A DNA stretch of 64,000 nt from Anthopleura xanthogrammica (Eukaryota; Cnidaria; Anthozoa; Actiniaria; Actiniidae): contig OZ025213.1 of assembly GCA_964019055.1 (NCBI GenBank), forward strand, positions 10,474,583 to 10,538,582, in the 5' to 3' direction. The notes below the pieces were generated by a model. That model was not told the origin of the DNA, searched no databases, and was given only the letters and a program-made list of their open reading frames with translations. The position numbers and the translations under genes were made by a program. The stretch's first letter is position 1; every line of letters starts with the position of its first letter. Of the stretch, positions 24,192 through 35,448 are shown one piece after another.

Positions 24192-27100
24192 ATCATTCAA
24201 ATTATTTTTTCTAATCTTTGAGGGGCAGTGCGCACGAGTCAAACAATAACAAAGAAGTCAGCTCATTTTTTCAGGGAAGCGAGCCATTGTCAAATGCAGC
24301 GTTACTGCGCATGAGCAGACCGTTATTTGCAGTAAGATGGCTCTGCACCGTAATGCGCATGAGCAGACCGTTATTTGTAGGCAGTTATTTGCAGTTCTCT
24401 CGGCCAATCAAAATGACGGGGAAAATAATTTGAATGATAAAGAATCTTATTCTTGGGAGAATGACACGTGGTCTGAAGTGGGAAAACATTACTCCCAAGG
24501 TAAAGAGGTCTTGAGCAAGGTATTAAACCAAGACAAAATATCATAAGAGTGTTATTCTATTACAGGATGTGATCATTCGAGGTGGTGAAAACATCTACCC
24601 TACAGAAATAGAACAGTTCCTGTACAAACACCCAAAGATACAAGATGTACAAGTAAGTTACTTAAAGGAAGACGCGTGCGCCCGCAAGGAAAAGGTATTT
24701 GGCGCCAAATTACAAGGCAAAACACAGCAACAAAAAATGTGAATTTATTTTACGTCGATTGCAGGGTGCGGTTGCTCAGTCTCAAAAGCAAGAGGCTCAG
24801 GTTTAAGCTTAACTATTTATATTGCGCATGTTCCATAAGGAGATGCTCACATGATCGCACTGGAATTTATTAGTTGATATTTGCGGAGGGAGGAAAACGA
24901 GAAAACCTGCAGGAAAACCCTCGAAACACAGGAGAGAACCAAAAAGCAACTCTTCTCACGACACCGAACACGGATCGAACCCAGGACACATCACCCGTGC
25001 TTCCTAAAATCCCTCTATTCACCACTTTCCATACATCGGTTCACTGGTCAAACACAAAGCATTCAGTCGAGGCTGCAAGGTTCAAATTCGAATAATCCTT
25101 TGAAACTACGTTGAAGCCTGGATTGAATGCTTTGTCTGTGACCAGTGAACCAATGTATGGGAAATGATGAATGCACTATTGCAGTGTTAATCTTAACTGT
25201 TTATGGAGAAGTAAAACGAAGTAATTTTTTCTGAGCAGTATAATCCTTAAAGAACTTGATATTTCATAAAATTATCTTGAAGAGCGACTTGAACTCAAGC
25301 TATCTCAAGCTATAATGAAAGTCCTTCTAAAATATACCGAAAACAAGAAAAATAAACAGACTTTTAATAGGAAGGTGTATCAGCAAAACAGGGCGTTTTT
25401 AATTAAGATTTTATTTAATTTAATTAAGATTCAAGGTTTTAAGGCACCGATGCACTTTAGTATAACCCGAAATACCTGACTACTGGAGGCATATCTTTTG
25501 ATCTTTTTTAACGTTATCTTGGGTAGATATCTTGAGATATATGTAGTGAAATAATGGCATTTTGATGGCTAACTGGCAGACAGATGAACAACACCAGACG
25601 ATGACTCAGGAACATGGAAATTGTAGAAGGCTATGAATATAAGACAACAGGGGAAAAAAATAACGAAAACGCCTTCAAATTGTTATTTGCTACATCAAGA
25701 ATCACTTACAGCTGTGTTGACATCAAATATTCAAATGGTGTTTTCGTATTTGAAGGAAAACAAAAAATTAGGTGGTCGTTTTGAGTATTCATGTATTCAG
25801 AGCAAGATATAAAAAAAACTTGAGGAAGGACTTTTATATTACACTTTTATCATTAACGGTATCTTTGAACTTCAAATTAGCAGACAGCGCGTCTTCTGAA
25901 TCATAAGAACTGAGCAAGTTAATGAAAACAGCGCGGGTTGTTAGGGGATTCTACAGGCGCTTCTTTTTGAGCTTTTTGCCGCTCCGTTATGAATGGAAAT
26001 AAATGTAAAACCGTCGGCCGGCGCTTGATTATGTAGTTATTTGCTAATACCTGATCGGTAGATTGGCTGAAGGGGGATAAATAACAACCTCTTGACGTTC
26101 CCCGCCCATGCAGGGTACTTCAAGACCTTGCCCTCAGAGGAACCCCGTTGATACTGACAAAGGTTGTATATGGGGGTGGGGGAAGGGAGGGAAGGACGGT
26201 AACAGTTTTGGAACTGTTTTAGTTTTGGAACTGCAGAAGTTCTTTCCTTTATTCAGAGAAGATTTAATGCGTTCGTTATGTTTTCAGATTATTGGTGTTC
26301 CAGATCAGCGGTTAGGTGAAGAAGTATGTGCGTGGATAAAGTAAGAACGATACAACACAGAACTTTTAACCGCGTTTAATAAATGATAATGAAATAAATA
26401 AATAAGTTGATTTTTGCGGAGGGAGGAAAACCGGAGAACCCGGAGAAAAACCCTCGAAGCACAGGAGAGAACCTGGTCCAAGGAGCAACTCTACTCACAT
26501 ACCACTGTGCCCGGCGGGGTTTAAAACACCAATGCATTGGTGAGAGGAGAGCACACTCACCGCTACGTCACTCGTGCTTCCTTCACTAAAGCCAAGATGA
26601 GTCTATGTTGCATGCGTACTACCTCGTTAGAAACTATGCTTTAATTGGCTCATCTGTATAGCACGTATTTGTTCCATTTTTGGCGATAGAAAAATCTGTC
26701 AGTGATAATACGAACAATCTAGTAAGCGATTGCCAATAAGTGAAGACTACTTTTAGTACTGATTTGTTATCTTGATTTGTAATTTTCCGATATCAATCGA
26801 CTATTTTTGAATTTTTTCTTGTCCAGATTACATGCGGGCGAGACGGCAGCAGAAGATGAAATCAAGAATTTCTGTAAAGGACAGGTTAGTAATCTTCAAT
26901 ATTTAATCACGGTTAAAATGAAAAAACTAATAGCCTTGCTAACAACCAGCCCCCAAGTCTGGCAATGTATCTGTAAGTCTGTTATTTGCAGTTTAGTAAT
27001 AACCATGTCTATCCTGATATCTCGTACTCGGGTGTATTGCCTATTAGTGACTTTTTGTGGGTTGCTGTACCCTATTAAAATATAAAAGATATATATTTCC

Positions 27101-28737
27101 GTCTTTCTAATGGGAAGATTCTTATTTTAGGAACATAAAACGAGCGCGCATCTCTCTGAACTGTGATACAAGCACTCTGGGAGCTGTAGAGCACGAGACA
27201 AGCAAGCTTAGGAACACGAGGCGTGGCCGAGTGTTTCTTTTGCTTTTCGAGTGCTCTACAACTCCCAGAGTGTTTAAATCACAATTGATATAAACACGGT
27301 AGCCAGCCAATCAGCGCGCGCGTTATATCACAAATATTTTATCTAGCCAATCATCGCGCGCGTAGCCTTTTCATAATTAGCTTAGCCAATCAGTGGATCA
27401 GTTATATTTAGCAGTTATTCGCCAAAGGCGAAGTGATTATCGATGAATATTTACCGAGCGGCGAGTCTTCGAGCTGCGAGGTAAATATTCATCGATAATC
27501 ACTGAGCCTGAGGTGAATAATTGTTTTAGTATAAATAAAAAGGTGATTATTTCAAAAAAGAAAGAAGGAAACAACATTGAAAGTGAAAATATTTTATTTT
27601 TTAAAAGCGCGACAGCCATTTTGTCCGAAAAGGTGATTATCGGCTGATAATCCGAGATAGAAAACCAATCAGAGCGCGCGATTTTGTATAATCACCTTTG
27701 TATTTATACTAATTCAGTATATTGACCATCCTGTGGTTTTGGCCAATCACAACTAGTAACACAGTCAAATTATAAAAAAATGTAACTTTTTTCTAGTATT
27801 TAACTGGGCTACTAACTCTGGCTTATGTTCTAGCAGCAAGATGTAAAATCCAATTTTAGTCGAAACATACTGCACGAATGTAAAATAATTTGTTTTTGTA
27901 TGTTTTTAGATTGCACACTTTAAAATTCCCAAGTTTATAAAATTCGTTGATGCCTTTCCCATGACCGTAACTGGAAAGGTAAGACAGCCCAGCTTTTTTT
28001 GGATGTACGTATTCTCTGGGATCAGTCTTTGTTTACACACACTGCTATACGAGTCGGAGAATATGGGGAGTACTCCGTTCCCCTCCCCCCCCCCCCCCCC
28101 CCCCACGATTTTCTTCTTGCCTTACTGACTCATTGATCCCCCCTTCAGGATTCTTTTTGCAACGGGTAACAATTAAAAACTTATGATAAATATCGCACGA
28201 CACCGGCTTAATTTTTCTCTCTCAATGGTATCGTAATTGAACCATTAGTACAAGAGAAAGTAAATATGTCGAAGAAAAACTTGAGTTAGTATGGTGCCTT
28301 ACAGACTATTAGTGATCTGAGTATTGATACCTCATGTGTAGCAAGGCACCAGAAGGCGCAAAACCTTGGCGACGTACTAGATGGGAATCAGGGAAAGTTG
28401 GCAATCTGGTAGCCTGCTTTGCAAACACAATTTTTTACATTCAAAAATTTCGCCCAAAAATCTATTTTTGGCGAAAGTTTTGAACGTAAGAAAATCTAGT
28501 TCACAAAGCAGGCTAGTAATCTGGGGACATCTAATATAAGGAATGGATGTGATTTGGATGAATGCACAACAGCAATGGAAAGCTCAGTATTTTAGCGCTA
28601 ACATTTAGTGTTTTTGTAGCATTGCATTCTGGGATAATTCAGGTACAGCTTATTTTCTTATTTGTCATGATTCCAATATTTTTCAGGTTAGAAAGTTTGA
28701 GATGAGAGAAGAAATGGTTCGTGAGCTTGGATTATGA
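13912..28737 (+). CDS. ACSF2: ACSF2, mitochondrial medium-chain acyl-CoA synthetase (20 exons)
   Basis: Activates fatty acids to acyl-CoA via an acyl-AMP intermediate. Exons: 13912-14027, 14561-14738, 15162-15290, 17343-17396, 17497-17615, 18040-18093, 19040-19157, 19856-19945, 20141-20202, 20551-20640, 21198-21289, 22782-22858, 22944-23051, 23568-23719, 23829-23883, 24566-24652, 26288-26340, 26827-26884, 27910-27978, 28687-28737; 1812 nt, 603 residues (human 615). The N-terminus is basic and Ser-rich with no early acidic residues, as for mitochondrial import. The P-loop [15 protein letters not shown] (about 255-269) is split between exons 7 and 8. Also visible are YGLTETSP (about 396-403), [39 protein letters not shown] and the C-terminal TVTGKVRKF whose Lys (about 587) is the conserved adenylation lysine. 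Introns are heavily loaded with foldback elements. AATAAA at 29046-29051 probably ends the transcript. Confidence 0.97.
15355..15790 (+). repeat. 75-bp minisatellite, about six units (ACSF2 intron 3)
   Basis: The unit contains GGGAAGCCATTTAAGTGTTA, GGCACAGGAACCCCATACTG and TGCTGTACACTGAATGTATG. GATGAGAATG recurs at 15421 and 15496, giving a 75-bp period. Since 75 is a multiple of three, both strands show long repetitive open frames that are not genes. Confidence 0.9.
15791..16761. mobile_element. TTAA-flanked palindromic piggyBac-type MITE, about 960 bp
   Basis: TTAAGGTGGCTTCCTATA at 15791 is mirrored by its near-complement, which ends GGAAGCCACCTTAA at 16761. The inverted arms extend about 400 bp. 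For example GCCATATTTGTTTATCGTTG and GCCACCGCCATCTTTCAAC in the right arm match inverted copies in the left arm. A central loop lies near 16170-16250. TTAA at both ends fits the piggyBac target duplication. No transposase is present, so it is non-autonomous. Confidence 0.85.
16762..17284 (+). repeat. 80-bp minisatellite, about 6.5 units (ACSF2 intron 3)
   Basis: The unit is related to the 75-bp array but reads CCCATAATAAGTATATGCTG and ACACTTTAAATGAATCATGA, with an 80-bp period (16801, 16881, 16961 and so on). Each unit contains a TTAA in ACACTTTAAATGAATC, the site occupied by the palindromic element next door. Units alternate AACAATGGGAAG and AACATTGGGAAG, suggesting a higher-order pattern. 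Confidence 0.9.
18688..18960. mobile_element. Terminal-inverted-repeat element (ACSF2 intron 6)
   Basis: ATTTCAAAAAAGGTTGTCAT at the left and ATGACAACCTCTTTTGAAAT at the right are near-exact inverted repeats. They extend inward as GGCGATAGGGAATAGGTCATT / AATGACCTATTTCCTATCGCC. About 270 bp, with a non-palindromic middle. Non-autonomous. Confidence 0.75.
19219..19768. mobile_element. Terminal-inverted-repeat element, about 550 bp (ACSF2 intron 7)
   Basis: TTACAGTCGAACTAAGAAAA with CCATGAAAAC at the left end is matched in inverse orientation by TTTCATGGTTTTCTTAAATT with GACTGTGATA at the right. The interior shows no coding frame. Family not identified. Confidence 0.6.
20216..20530 (+). repeat. 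CATC/CATT tetranucleotide repeats (ACSF2 intron 9)
   Basis: Two tracts of CATC/CATT and TTCG/TTCA units lie at about 20222-20330 and 20405-20525. Several overlapping open frames rich in Ser, His and Pro come from these units and are not genes. Confidence 0.8.
20816..20952. mobile_element. Foldback MITE, copy A of the GCAGCTCAATTTGGAGGGC family
   Basis: AGACCCCTTGCAGCATGTCA at the left and GATGTCACGTGCAAGGAGTC at the right, with inner GCTCAATTTGGAGGGCAAAAC / GTTTTGCCCTACAAATTGAGC, form a hairpin of about 135 bp. The second copy is at 32085-32210. Confidence 0.75.
21426..22063 (+). mobile_element. 5'-truncated non-LTR (CR1/jockey-like) retrotransposon 3' end
   Basis: An open frame ending at 21830 contains the reverse-transcriptase C-terminal signature [12 protein letters not shown], followed by VQKRALRII and TLRARRED. 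This pattern, host-like frames [11 protein letters not shown] then LE/VQkraLRiI, is typical of CR1/jockey/RTE-like LINEs. A 3' UTR of about 190 bp follows and ends in an (ATT)n microsatellite at about 22024-22063, the usual tail of CR1/L2 elements. Only about 135 residues remain; the endonuclease and catalytic RT core are missing. It sits in ACSF2 intron 11, same strand. Confidence 0.8.
22515..22745. mobile_element. CCTTTCACAGTTCCCTG foldback element, copy 2
   Basis: AATAGTCCCTTTCACAGTTC starts it; the right half carries CAAGATGGCGCTGGGAACT. Inner blocks GGTAGCCATGCCTTTGCATC and TGCAATGATAGAGACC recur inverted around the CACCTTGGA centre. Lies immediately upstream of ACSF2 exon 12. It is preceded by a C-rich tract (22294-22308). 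Confidence 0.75.
23280..23507. mobile_element. CCTTTCACAGTTCCCTG foldback element, copy 3
   Basis: AATAGTGCCCTTCACATTTC at the left and GAAACTGTGAAGGGGACTATT at the right are terminal inverted repeats. The middle has TGATAGAGACC and ACATGTCTCTA around AACACCTTGGA. Same family as 22515 and 41148; located in ACSF2 intron 13. Confidence 0.78.
23990..24530. repeat. Composite inverted-repeat element in ACSF2 intron 15
   Basis: ACCTCTTTAGCTTAGGCGTA with GTTTTCCCATTTCAGAACAT at the left is mirrored by GGTCTGAAGTGGGAAAACAT and ACTCCCAAGGTAAAGAGGTC at the right. It belongs to the family of 10976 and 12380 but has about 350 extra bp. The extra sequence includes a direct repeat of GCGCATGAGCAGACCGTTAT at about 24307 and 24355. 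Confidence 0.65.
24868..25010 (-). mobile_element. tRNA-like SINE remnant, minus strand
   Basis: Read on the minus strand, GGGTTCGATCC (a good B box) lies near 24981-24971, followed by GTTCTCTCCTGTGTTTCGAGG and GTTTTCCTCCCTCCGCAAAT. The same body recurs at 26405-26590, so this is a dispersed element and not a tRNA gene. Confidence 0.55.
25014..25175. mobile_element. Palindromic MITE (ACSF2 intron 16)
   Basis: TTCCATACATCGGTTCACTG with GTCAAACACAAAGCATTCAG at the left is matched by CTTTGTCTGTGACCAGTGAA and CCAATGTATGGGAAATG at the right. About 160 bp, non-coding. Confidence 0.65.
26395..26590 (-). mobile_element. tRNA-like SINE, second copy, minus strand
   Basis: On the minus strand it contains GGTTCTCTCCTGTGCTTCGAG and GGTTTTCCTCCCTCCGCAAA, shared with 24868-25010. 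The degenerate head shows GTTTTAAACCCCGCCGGGCAC. It sits in ACSF2 intron 17. Confidence 0.55.
27165..27300. repeat. Inverted-repeat element (ACSF2 intron 18)
   Basis: AGCACTCTGGGAGCTGTAGAG with CACGAG at the left pairs with CTCGAGTGCTCTACAACTCC and CAGAGTGTT at the right. About 130 bp, followed by AGCCAATCAGCGCGCGCG units at 27304 and 27343. Confidence 0.6.
27412..27535. repeat. Palindrome (ACSF2 intron 18)
   Basis: AGTTATTCGCCAAAGGCGAA with GTGATTATCGATGAATATTT is mirrored by AAATATTCATCGATAATCAC and AGGTGAATAATTG. The CGAGCGGCGAGTCTTCGAGC loop is itself partly palindromic. Confidence 0.65.
28408..28525. repeat. Palindrome (ACSF2 intron 19)
   Basis: GGTAGCCTGCTTTGCAAACA with TTACATTCAAAAATTTCGCC at the left is mirrored by GGCGAAAGTTTTGAACGTAA and ACAAAGCAGGCTAG at the right. 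About 115 bp. Confidence 0.65.
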
Positions 28738-29417
28738 TCTTTGGCTAAAGTACATTAAACTCTTAAAAATTATCTTTAGCCTCTCAGAATCTATGGCGGA
28801 AGTTCAACTTATACATGAGGGTTTCTTGGGGGGTGGGGAGGGGAAACTTGGCACTTGACTGCAGCCAGATTTATCCAACCAAGGAAACAGATACGATATT
28901 AGGTCCACAACGGAAAGATATTGAATCTCTATTTTTATGTAGCTCACACCATAATCCTAAGTTTTTTATGATGTACAGGAAATATCACAATGAATCAATT
29001 TATACATACCAATGAAATATTCTATTAATAATCATAATTTTAATCAATAAAACTGTAATTTCTATTAAGATTGATCTTTGTCTATTGTCTTGTCCACAAG
29101 GAGCTACATGTAGCTCTTACTCATTTCTATACTTTTCGTAACGGATTGCAATTTTCTCAGCAACTTTTCTCGCAATTTTAAGGTATATTTTTCAAGTCGT
29201 TGCAAGTTCAGTTGCTAAGGTTGCGTTGCAGTGTAACACCTTACTTCTGCAACGCTACAATTTCAAGCATCGCGAGACACTGACAAGTTGCTGAGAAAAT
29301 TGCAAAGTGTAACCATAGTAAGCAAGGTCTAGCATGTCTTCTTTAACTCTGCAGTCTTCATCATCTGCTCACAATCTGTCATGAAGAAGAGACGAATAAA
29401 ATAAGATGCTAAAATGG

Positions 29418-29963
29418 TTAAAGGGGGACTAGTACGAAAATCGCTCAAAATTTAATTCGGCTGAAACTTTCTTGGAATGATCTTTAAGGCTCTAATAAAC
29501 ACTAGATCATTTTTTTTCTTGATATTCCGAAGGGAAGTATTATATTTTTACGAATCTTTAACGGAGTCAGTGACGTCATTTACTCAACACTAAACACCGC
29601 TCCATACATTTCTTTGTAAATAACTTCTTGATTTATTTTATTTCTATAAAGCCCAAAGGTCGGCTGAAAGACTTTACTGACGTTTATTGTGATTACAATT
29701 GATTTTTAAGTCTCTTTTTCTCAGTATTGAGTATGGAACGAGCGAATATTTTGATCACAAAATACAGGAAAATGTATAGAGCGATGTATAGTGTTGAGTA
29801 AATGACGTCACTGACTTCTTTAAAAATTCGTAAAAATATAATACTTCCCTTCGGAATATCAAGAAAAAACTTTAACCAGTGTTTATTAGACCCTTAGAGA
29901 TTATTCTAGGAAAGTTTCAGCCGAATTAAATTTTGAACGATTTTCGTACTAGTCCCCCTTTAA
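29418..29963. mobile_element. TTAA-flanked palindromic piggyBac-type MITE, 546 bp
   Basis: TTAAAGGGGGACTAGTACGA at the left is exactly complementary to the right end TCGTACTAGTCCCCCTTTAA. Inverted similarity continues inward (GATATTCCGAAGGGAAGTAT; GAGTAAATGACGTCACTGAC) to a centre near 29650-29750. TTAA is the piggyBac target. No coding capacity. Confidence 0.82.
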
Positions 29964-31282
29964 TAATTTATACTATTTTTATTAAGTGGGCCGGATTTGT
30001 ATCAGTAGAAAACCCACGAATGGCGCCGAAAACGCGAGACAAAAATACAATACTTTAATTTTGGCGCATTTCTGTAAATACCTATTTTACAAATGCTAAA
30101 ACTGCTCTAACGTTGCTGCGAGTCTCGAGTCCCAGAGATCGATATTGTGAACAATTTTTCCCTCCGAAAAAAATGATAACTGTATCCCTGGCGTTGGATA
30201 GAACGTAGAGATGACCCTAACAGCGGCTGCGTAGGAGACTAGTGGACGTTTATAATAGAATGGCGGTTACTACGCCCCCTGGATAATCGATTATCAATAC
30301 CTAACAATTTCCCTGGTTATTAACTAAAAGCCAGATTATATATTCAGATTATTGAGGTCGTTAGAAATGTTGAGGGATCATAAAGATTTTTCTACAGGCG
30401 GTGATTAGGTCTATATTAAATTATTAATCAAGCCGCTTAACAAATCTTTTTACTTGATCCGATTGAATGATAAAGCAGATTACGTAACAGAAGGGAAATT
30501 CCCCATATTGTGGCATTGAAAGGGCTTCCCCTTGGCATCCGGTGGCGTTGCCCTGGTTTCAAAAGCTCTGATGAAGTAATTTTGAGGCGCAAGCGAGGAA
30601 ATATATTTAGCAGCGAAAAAAAAAAGTTCTATCACAGGTCGCAAATACATTGTCAGCGCTTCTGAAACCAAGCCAGGAACCAATTAAAGTATCACAAAGA
30701 TCATCCAGTCACGAAGCCCCGAGCCACATGCACGCATACGAAGTACATTTCGGTAGTATGCTTTGAAAGGCAAAAAAATGTTTCAATTCTCATAAGTTAT
30801 CCTAGTCAATTGTCTCTTGATAAAGGGATAAAAGTCTATATAGTGCTGATCTTTATTCTGTTCACAGTCAATAGTAGGTATATAGATATTATCTCCTGCA
30901 TTGAATAAGTCGGCCTTCCTTGAAGCTTTTCGGAAAGTACGACAAGTACCAGTAGCAAATATAAAATATTAACAACTGTCAAATCTTAACAATGAAGTTT
31001 ATGGTAAAACATAATGAAAAGAGAAAGAAAAATGTACCACGATCAAGTGTTTTGGTAGTATCGGTATTCATCTATCACAGTAGGGTTTTTATCATGGTTG
31101 AGGCTAACTGTTATTTAGTATAATTCACTTCAGGAATGACAGTAAGCCCCAGCTCGAACGTCCATCTTCGCATCGAAAACCATGGATAATAAGACGATCT
31201 TCCCTGATGTCATTAGGTTCGGCTTATGTGAAGTTCGACGTTTGAACTGGGCCGGCTAAGGTTCCTCAGTAAAAACGCCCAT

Positions 31283-31725
31283 TTTAGCAGCAAGAATGGA
31301 CTACTTCGACGATACGGCGGCCATTTTGGTAGGGGGCAAATATACAAATCTTATTTACACTTATGTCGTCGATTAAAATTAACGTTTCACCCCTAGACAA
31401 CTTGACAAGAGATGAATTAAGAAGATGGACATGAAAGAAAGACTCATAAATGAAACTCTCTATTTTATCCGACATTTTTGTTTTCTTTTACACCCTGGAC
31501 GCCCCATAATGCATTGCGATTCAAGATGTGAAAATAATGACTGATACTACGTAGAAAAAGGAAATGCTTGTCACTTAATCAGCATGATAGGGCCAGAGAA
31601 AGCCAGAATTTGTTTTTTTCTTCATCAGATCCTACGTATACCCCCGGCATCTCGTAAAAAGTTATTTTCATTGATTCAGATTCAAGATGGCCGCCGCATC
31701 GTCGAAGTAGTCCATTGGAATACGG
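31283..31725. mobile_element. Terminal-inverted-repeat element, about 430 bp
   Basis: AATGGACTACTTCGACGATAC with GGCGGCCATTTTG near 31295-31328 is mirrored by CAAGATGGCCGCCGCATCG and TCGAAGTAGTCCATTGG near 31683-31719. The interior contains no recognised gene. Confidence 0.7.
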
Positions 31726-32084
31726 AAGTGCTTGTACTACTACTGAAATCTCGATCACACTACTGCTTTACAAGGCTAATCTTCTGATCGGACCCCTTTA
31801 TCACTGGCATTGTGTACTCGGTTCATAATTAAACATAAGTCAAACATTCGTGATTTCTTTATTTGTTGTTGTTGTTATTATTATTTATATATATATCTCA
31901 ATAGTATTTCATGAATAGAAACAAGAATAATGTAATGTTTTTTGAATTTTTGATTGAACTCTTGAAAAGAAAAATCAAAATAATAATAAGAAAGGCAAAT
32001 AAAAGTTAAAGTAGTGAGAGTCCACTCCCGAAGCGCTCTAATAATGGAAACTGAGATTTGTATATTTTTGAAATGGGAATATGC

Positions 32085-32210
32085 AGCACGTCGGAATGCA
32101 GTTCAATTTGGAGGTCAAAACAATAGGTTTCAATCCTGAGAAGATTAATAATTTTTTGTTGTTTTGCCCTCCAAATTGAGCTGCTCTGACGTCACGTGCA
32201 AGGGGTCTGT
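32085..32210. mobile_element. Foldback MITE, copy B of the GCAGCTCAATTTGGAGGGC family
   Basis: ATGCAGCACGTCGGAATGCA at the left and CTGACGTCACGTGCAAGGGG at the right, with inner CAATTTGGAGGTCAAAACAA / TTGTTTTGCCCTCCAAATTG. It is closely similar to 20816-20952. Confidence 0.75.
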
Positions 32211-35200
32211 AGGATATACGACGTGATGCCCTTGGAACGGTTTGTGCTTATGTTTATTTAACTTCGCCTCTTAAAAATGAAATTAATTTAGTATCTATAT
32301 ATATTACTGAGAGGAAAAAATGAAAACAAGAAATAGTGAATTGAACGACAGGGTCACCACGACAACTTAAATTCCGGTACAATTATAAATGATTTTTTCA
32401 CCCTTTTTCTTTGATGTTTCCGACATTACCTTCACTTCAGATATCAAAATAAACTTCATTACCGATTCTCTTATTACATCATTGTGATAGCAGGTGATCT
32501 GAGTTCTTTAGACATGACTGCCGAGTCTTGTCTACCGACTATGAAGTGAGTCCTGAAGGTATATTGACTGGGGACATGCATGGCATGACTTGGACCTTTA
32601 GTCCTCCAGCCCATTCTAAGCCAAACCACATTAATATGTCAAATATATAACAATGAAAATAATACTAAGTATGTATTCCCGCCTTAGGAAGAAAATCTAA
32701 CCACATCTCTTTCGGAATATTTTCCATTCTTCCATCTATTCATTTTCCAACGAAGAGAAAAGTCTTATCCGTTTTGTTTTCGGGTTTAATTTTAGATATG
32801 GAAATGAGTATCAGCTGGAGTTTTTTTAAATTTATCCTCAAACAGACTAGCGACAAAAGATAGTAGGTTTAATTTGTACTTGAGAATCCCTGCAGCGTCA
32901 ATCGATCCAATAAACTCCCTCATAGAGGAATTAAATAATTGTATACGCGCGGGTTCGAGTCTTACCCGAGGTGACCACAGTTTTAAATCGTGGTCTTGGA
33001 TGAAAAAAAAGGGATTGGACCGATTCTAAGACCACAGAAACCTTTGTTGTCTGCGTGGTTTTAAACAAGAATACGAGACTGCCTGCCTTATGGATCATTT
33101 ATCGATACAGGAAGAAGGGGTTGAAGATGCCGCAAGAGAACAATATCTGCATACCTATAGTAGCTGTTTGTCATGCCTTAAATAACTAATTCCATGTAAG
33201 GTCTTAGATATTTTTCCCCTGCATGTAATTCAAGAGGAAGGTATTGTGAGTCACTAATCCGCATAATGATCGGCTTCAAGCTTTTCTTTTGCGGCTTTTT
33301 TGTTGCCGACTGAACGAAATTTCTTTAGAACGATTCACGTTCGTTTCAGTCGATTGTTGCTTGAGGAACATTCTATGATGAATCAACACACATATAAAGG
33401 TAGTATTTTAGAAAATATAGCCGGATTGACGTAATGTCAAGTCATCCCTGTCTATCGCTGTGGATGTCTATATTTGGATCAACGACGTTCAAATGCGTAA
33501 ATCGCTGCAATGACCACACCCAACGCTCATACTGACTATTATAACCACTCGCTATCATTGAATGACTTGAATACTGACCGACCTCTATTCTTGCTATCAT
33601 CCGTGCACCGCATGTGTTCAGCTTTTCTAAACAAGCTTGGTATAAACACGGTTGTCTCGCTATTCTCTGATCGATGTATTGATTTTCTTTGCTATCTGCG
33701 TATGTGATGACTTATAATATAGGTATTCCATATGGGGTCTATATATTATGACTGGGGCACAGTTGGTTACCAATACATCTCTTCAGAGAATAGGAACAGT
33801 GTTTACACATTATGCCAGTTCTGCACCACTTAAAGAAAAGAGGCTAAGTTTAGAATATATGAATTTCCTCTGTTGCAGTTCTTAATAGTCATAACAGTCG
33901 TACCTATTAGTGATTCATGTTCTAGAATATTCTTAGGTGACCCAGTAGAAGACTACCCGTCCTTTAAATATACAGGTTAATAGTGACTGGGATTAGTGAA
34001 GTTACTTAGCTTTGGTTGGGATAATAACCTGCACACCGACTCTGACAAGAAAATCCAGTCCTCAAAAATAATCTTTAATTTCAACTTTTAATAAATAGGA
34101 ATCAATATCCAATCAATATTTTGTTCCAAGATCTCATGTTGTACTTTGACTAATTATCCACAGCATTATGATCACAATCCTAAAAGCTTTCCACAGACAA
34201 TACTGTCTTGAAAGATCAAGATATTCTAGACATTTACAAAACCCTGATAAGACAGACATTGACAAAATTTGAGTGACCAACCTGGTATTGTCTTGGCCAA
34301 GATGATAATCTTTCCTATTCCAATGATCTAGTGTTTTTCAGCATGATGCATAATACGAAAATGAAAGATAATACCTACATAGTCAAATATAGATTCAGCT
34401 TTCTTTTCCTTGTCTTACAGCTTTAAAACTAGGCCTATGCGCAAAAAATAACCAACATGGCTATAAAAAGCCAGCAATTTGTGATTTTGATTTTATCTGC
34501 CAACAAATACTTGCTGTCGTTTTTCGCTGGTCATGTCCTCACTACTCATTATATATTCAGATCTCGATGCGTGCCCTAGACAAGAGTTGACCACGAGATT
34601 CTAGTTCAAAAGGTTTTGCCTATAGATGTGCACTGATGTTTATTCAGAAGTACTAGTAAACCTTGTACTAGCACGACTAATAGACAAAAACTGACAACCC
34701 AGGGGTGTATAAATCTAAGTCGACAACATAACAGAGGAACACCCATACTATTATAAGTTAGCACGTCTATAATTCCAAAGATTATGAAACAATGAATACA
34801 AGCTGGATGGTGAAAGGAGTAAAGGTTGGAGAAGGATTAAGTTTCATATAGTTTCACAACCAACTGACCTAAAAAAAACCTCCTGGCTCGAAGAAATTAT
34901 ACGAATATTTAGATTCCTGAAAATGGTTTCTTGTTAGTGGACAAAACAGTTTTTGAGTGTAGTATAGAATATTTGAATAGCTCTAGTCTGGAATACTAAT
35001 TGATCGATGGACGAAGGTGAATAAAACAGATGGTTAAATTTCTGTGTCAATATATTCCCCCCAAAAAACCCAACTTTTTCAGGACTCGCTTGGGGACTAG
35101 CTGTAAGCCGGTTTGCCCACAGACTAATTAATAACTATCATGAAAATGTATTTCTCCTGTCGATGTATTCTCAATCTCTCTTCTTGATTGGGACTTGTTT

Positions 35201-35448
35201 AGCTCAAGGATATGAGTTGCTCGCGACCTACTTTCCATTTCATCATGTAAAAAAAGATAGCAGTTTGGGCTTGAACTCGGACTCCAGACAGAGGGGTGTG
35301 CTTGACAAATTAACAAAACAACTGATTATTTACTGTCCTGTGATTGGTTCGATTTAAGACGTGTCACCAACGTTGGGTCAAGTCCCAAGATGCGCATATA
35401 CAACAAGGCAACACGGCCGACTGACTTTATTCTTCTGCGAGCATCAAC

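Larger units (their letters stand above)
28738..35448. other. Gene-poor, repeat-rich interval between ACSF2 and the Limpet-like gene
   Basis: It holds the ACSF2 3' UTR (to about 29070), a TTAA-flanked palindrome at 29418-29963, inverted-repeat elements at 31283-31725 and 32085-32210, and a (GTT)/(ATT) microsatellite near 31864-31900. GGGTTCGAGTCTTACC near 32949 resembles a SINE B box. The rest, including 32210-35400, shows no recognised exon or homologous motif. The short open frames found here carry no family signature. The last few hundred bases probably include the downstream gene's promoter. Confidence 0.6.
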
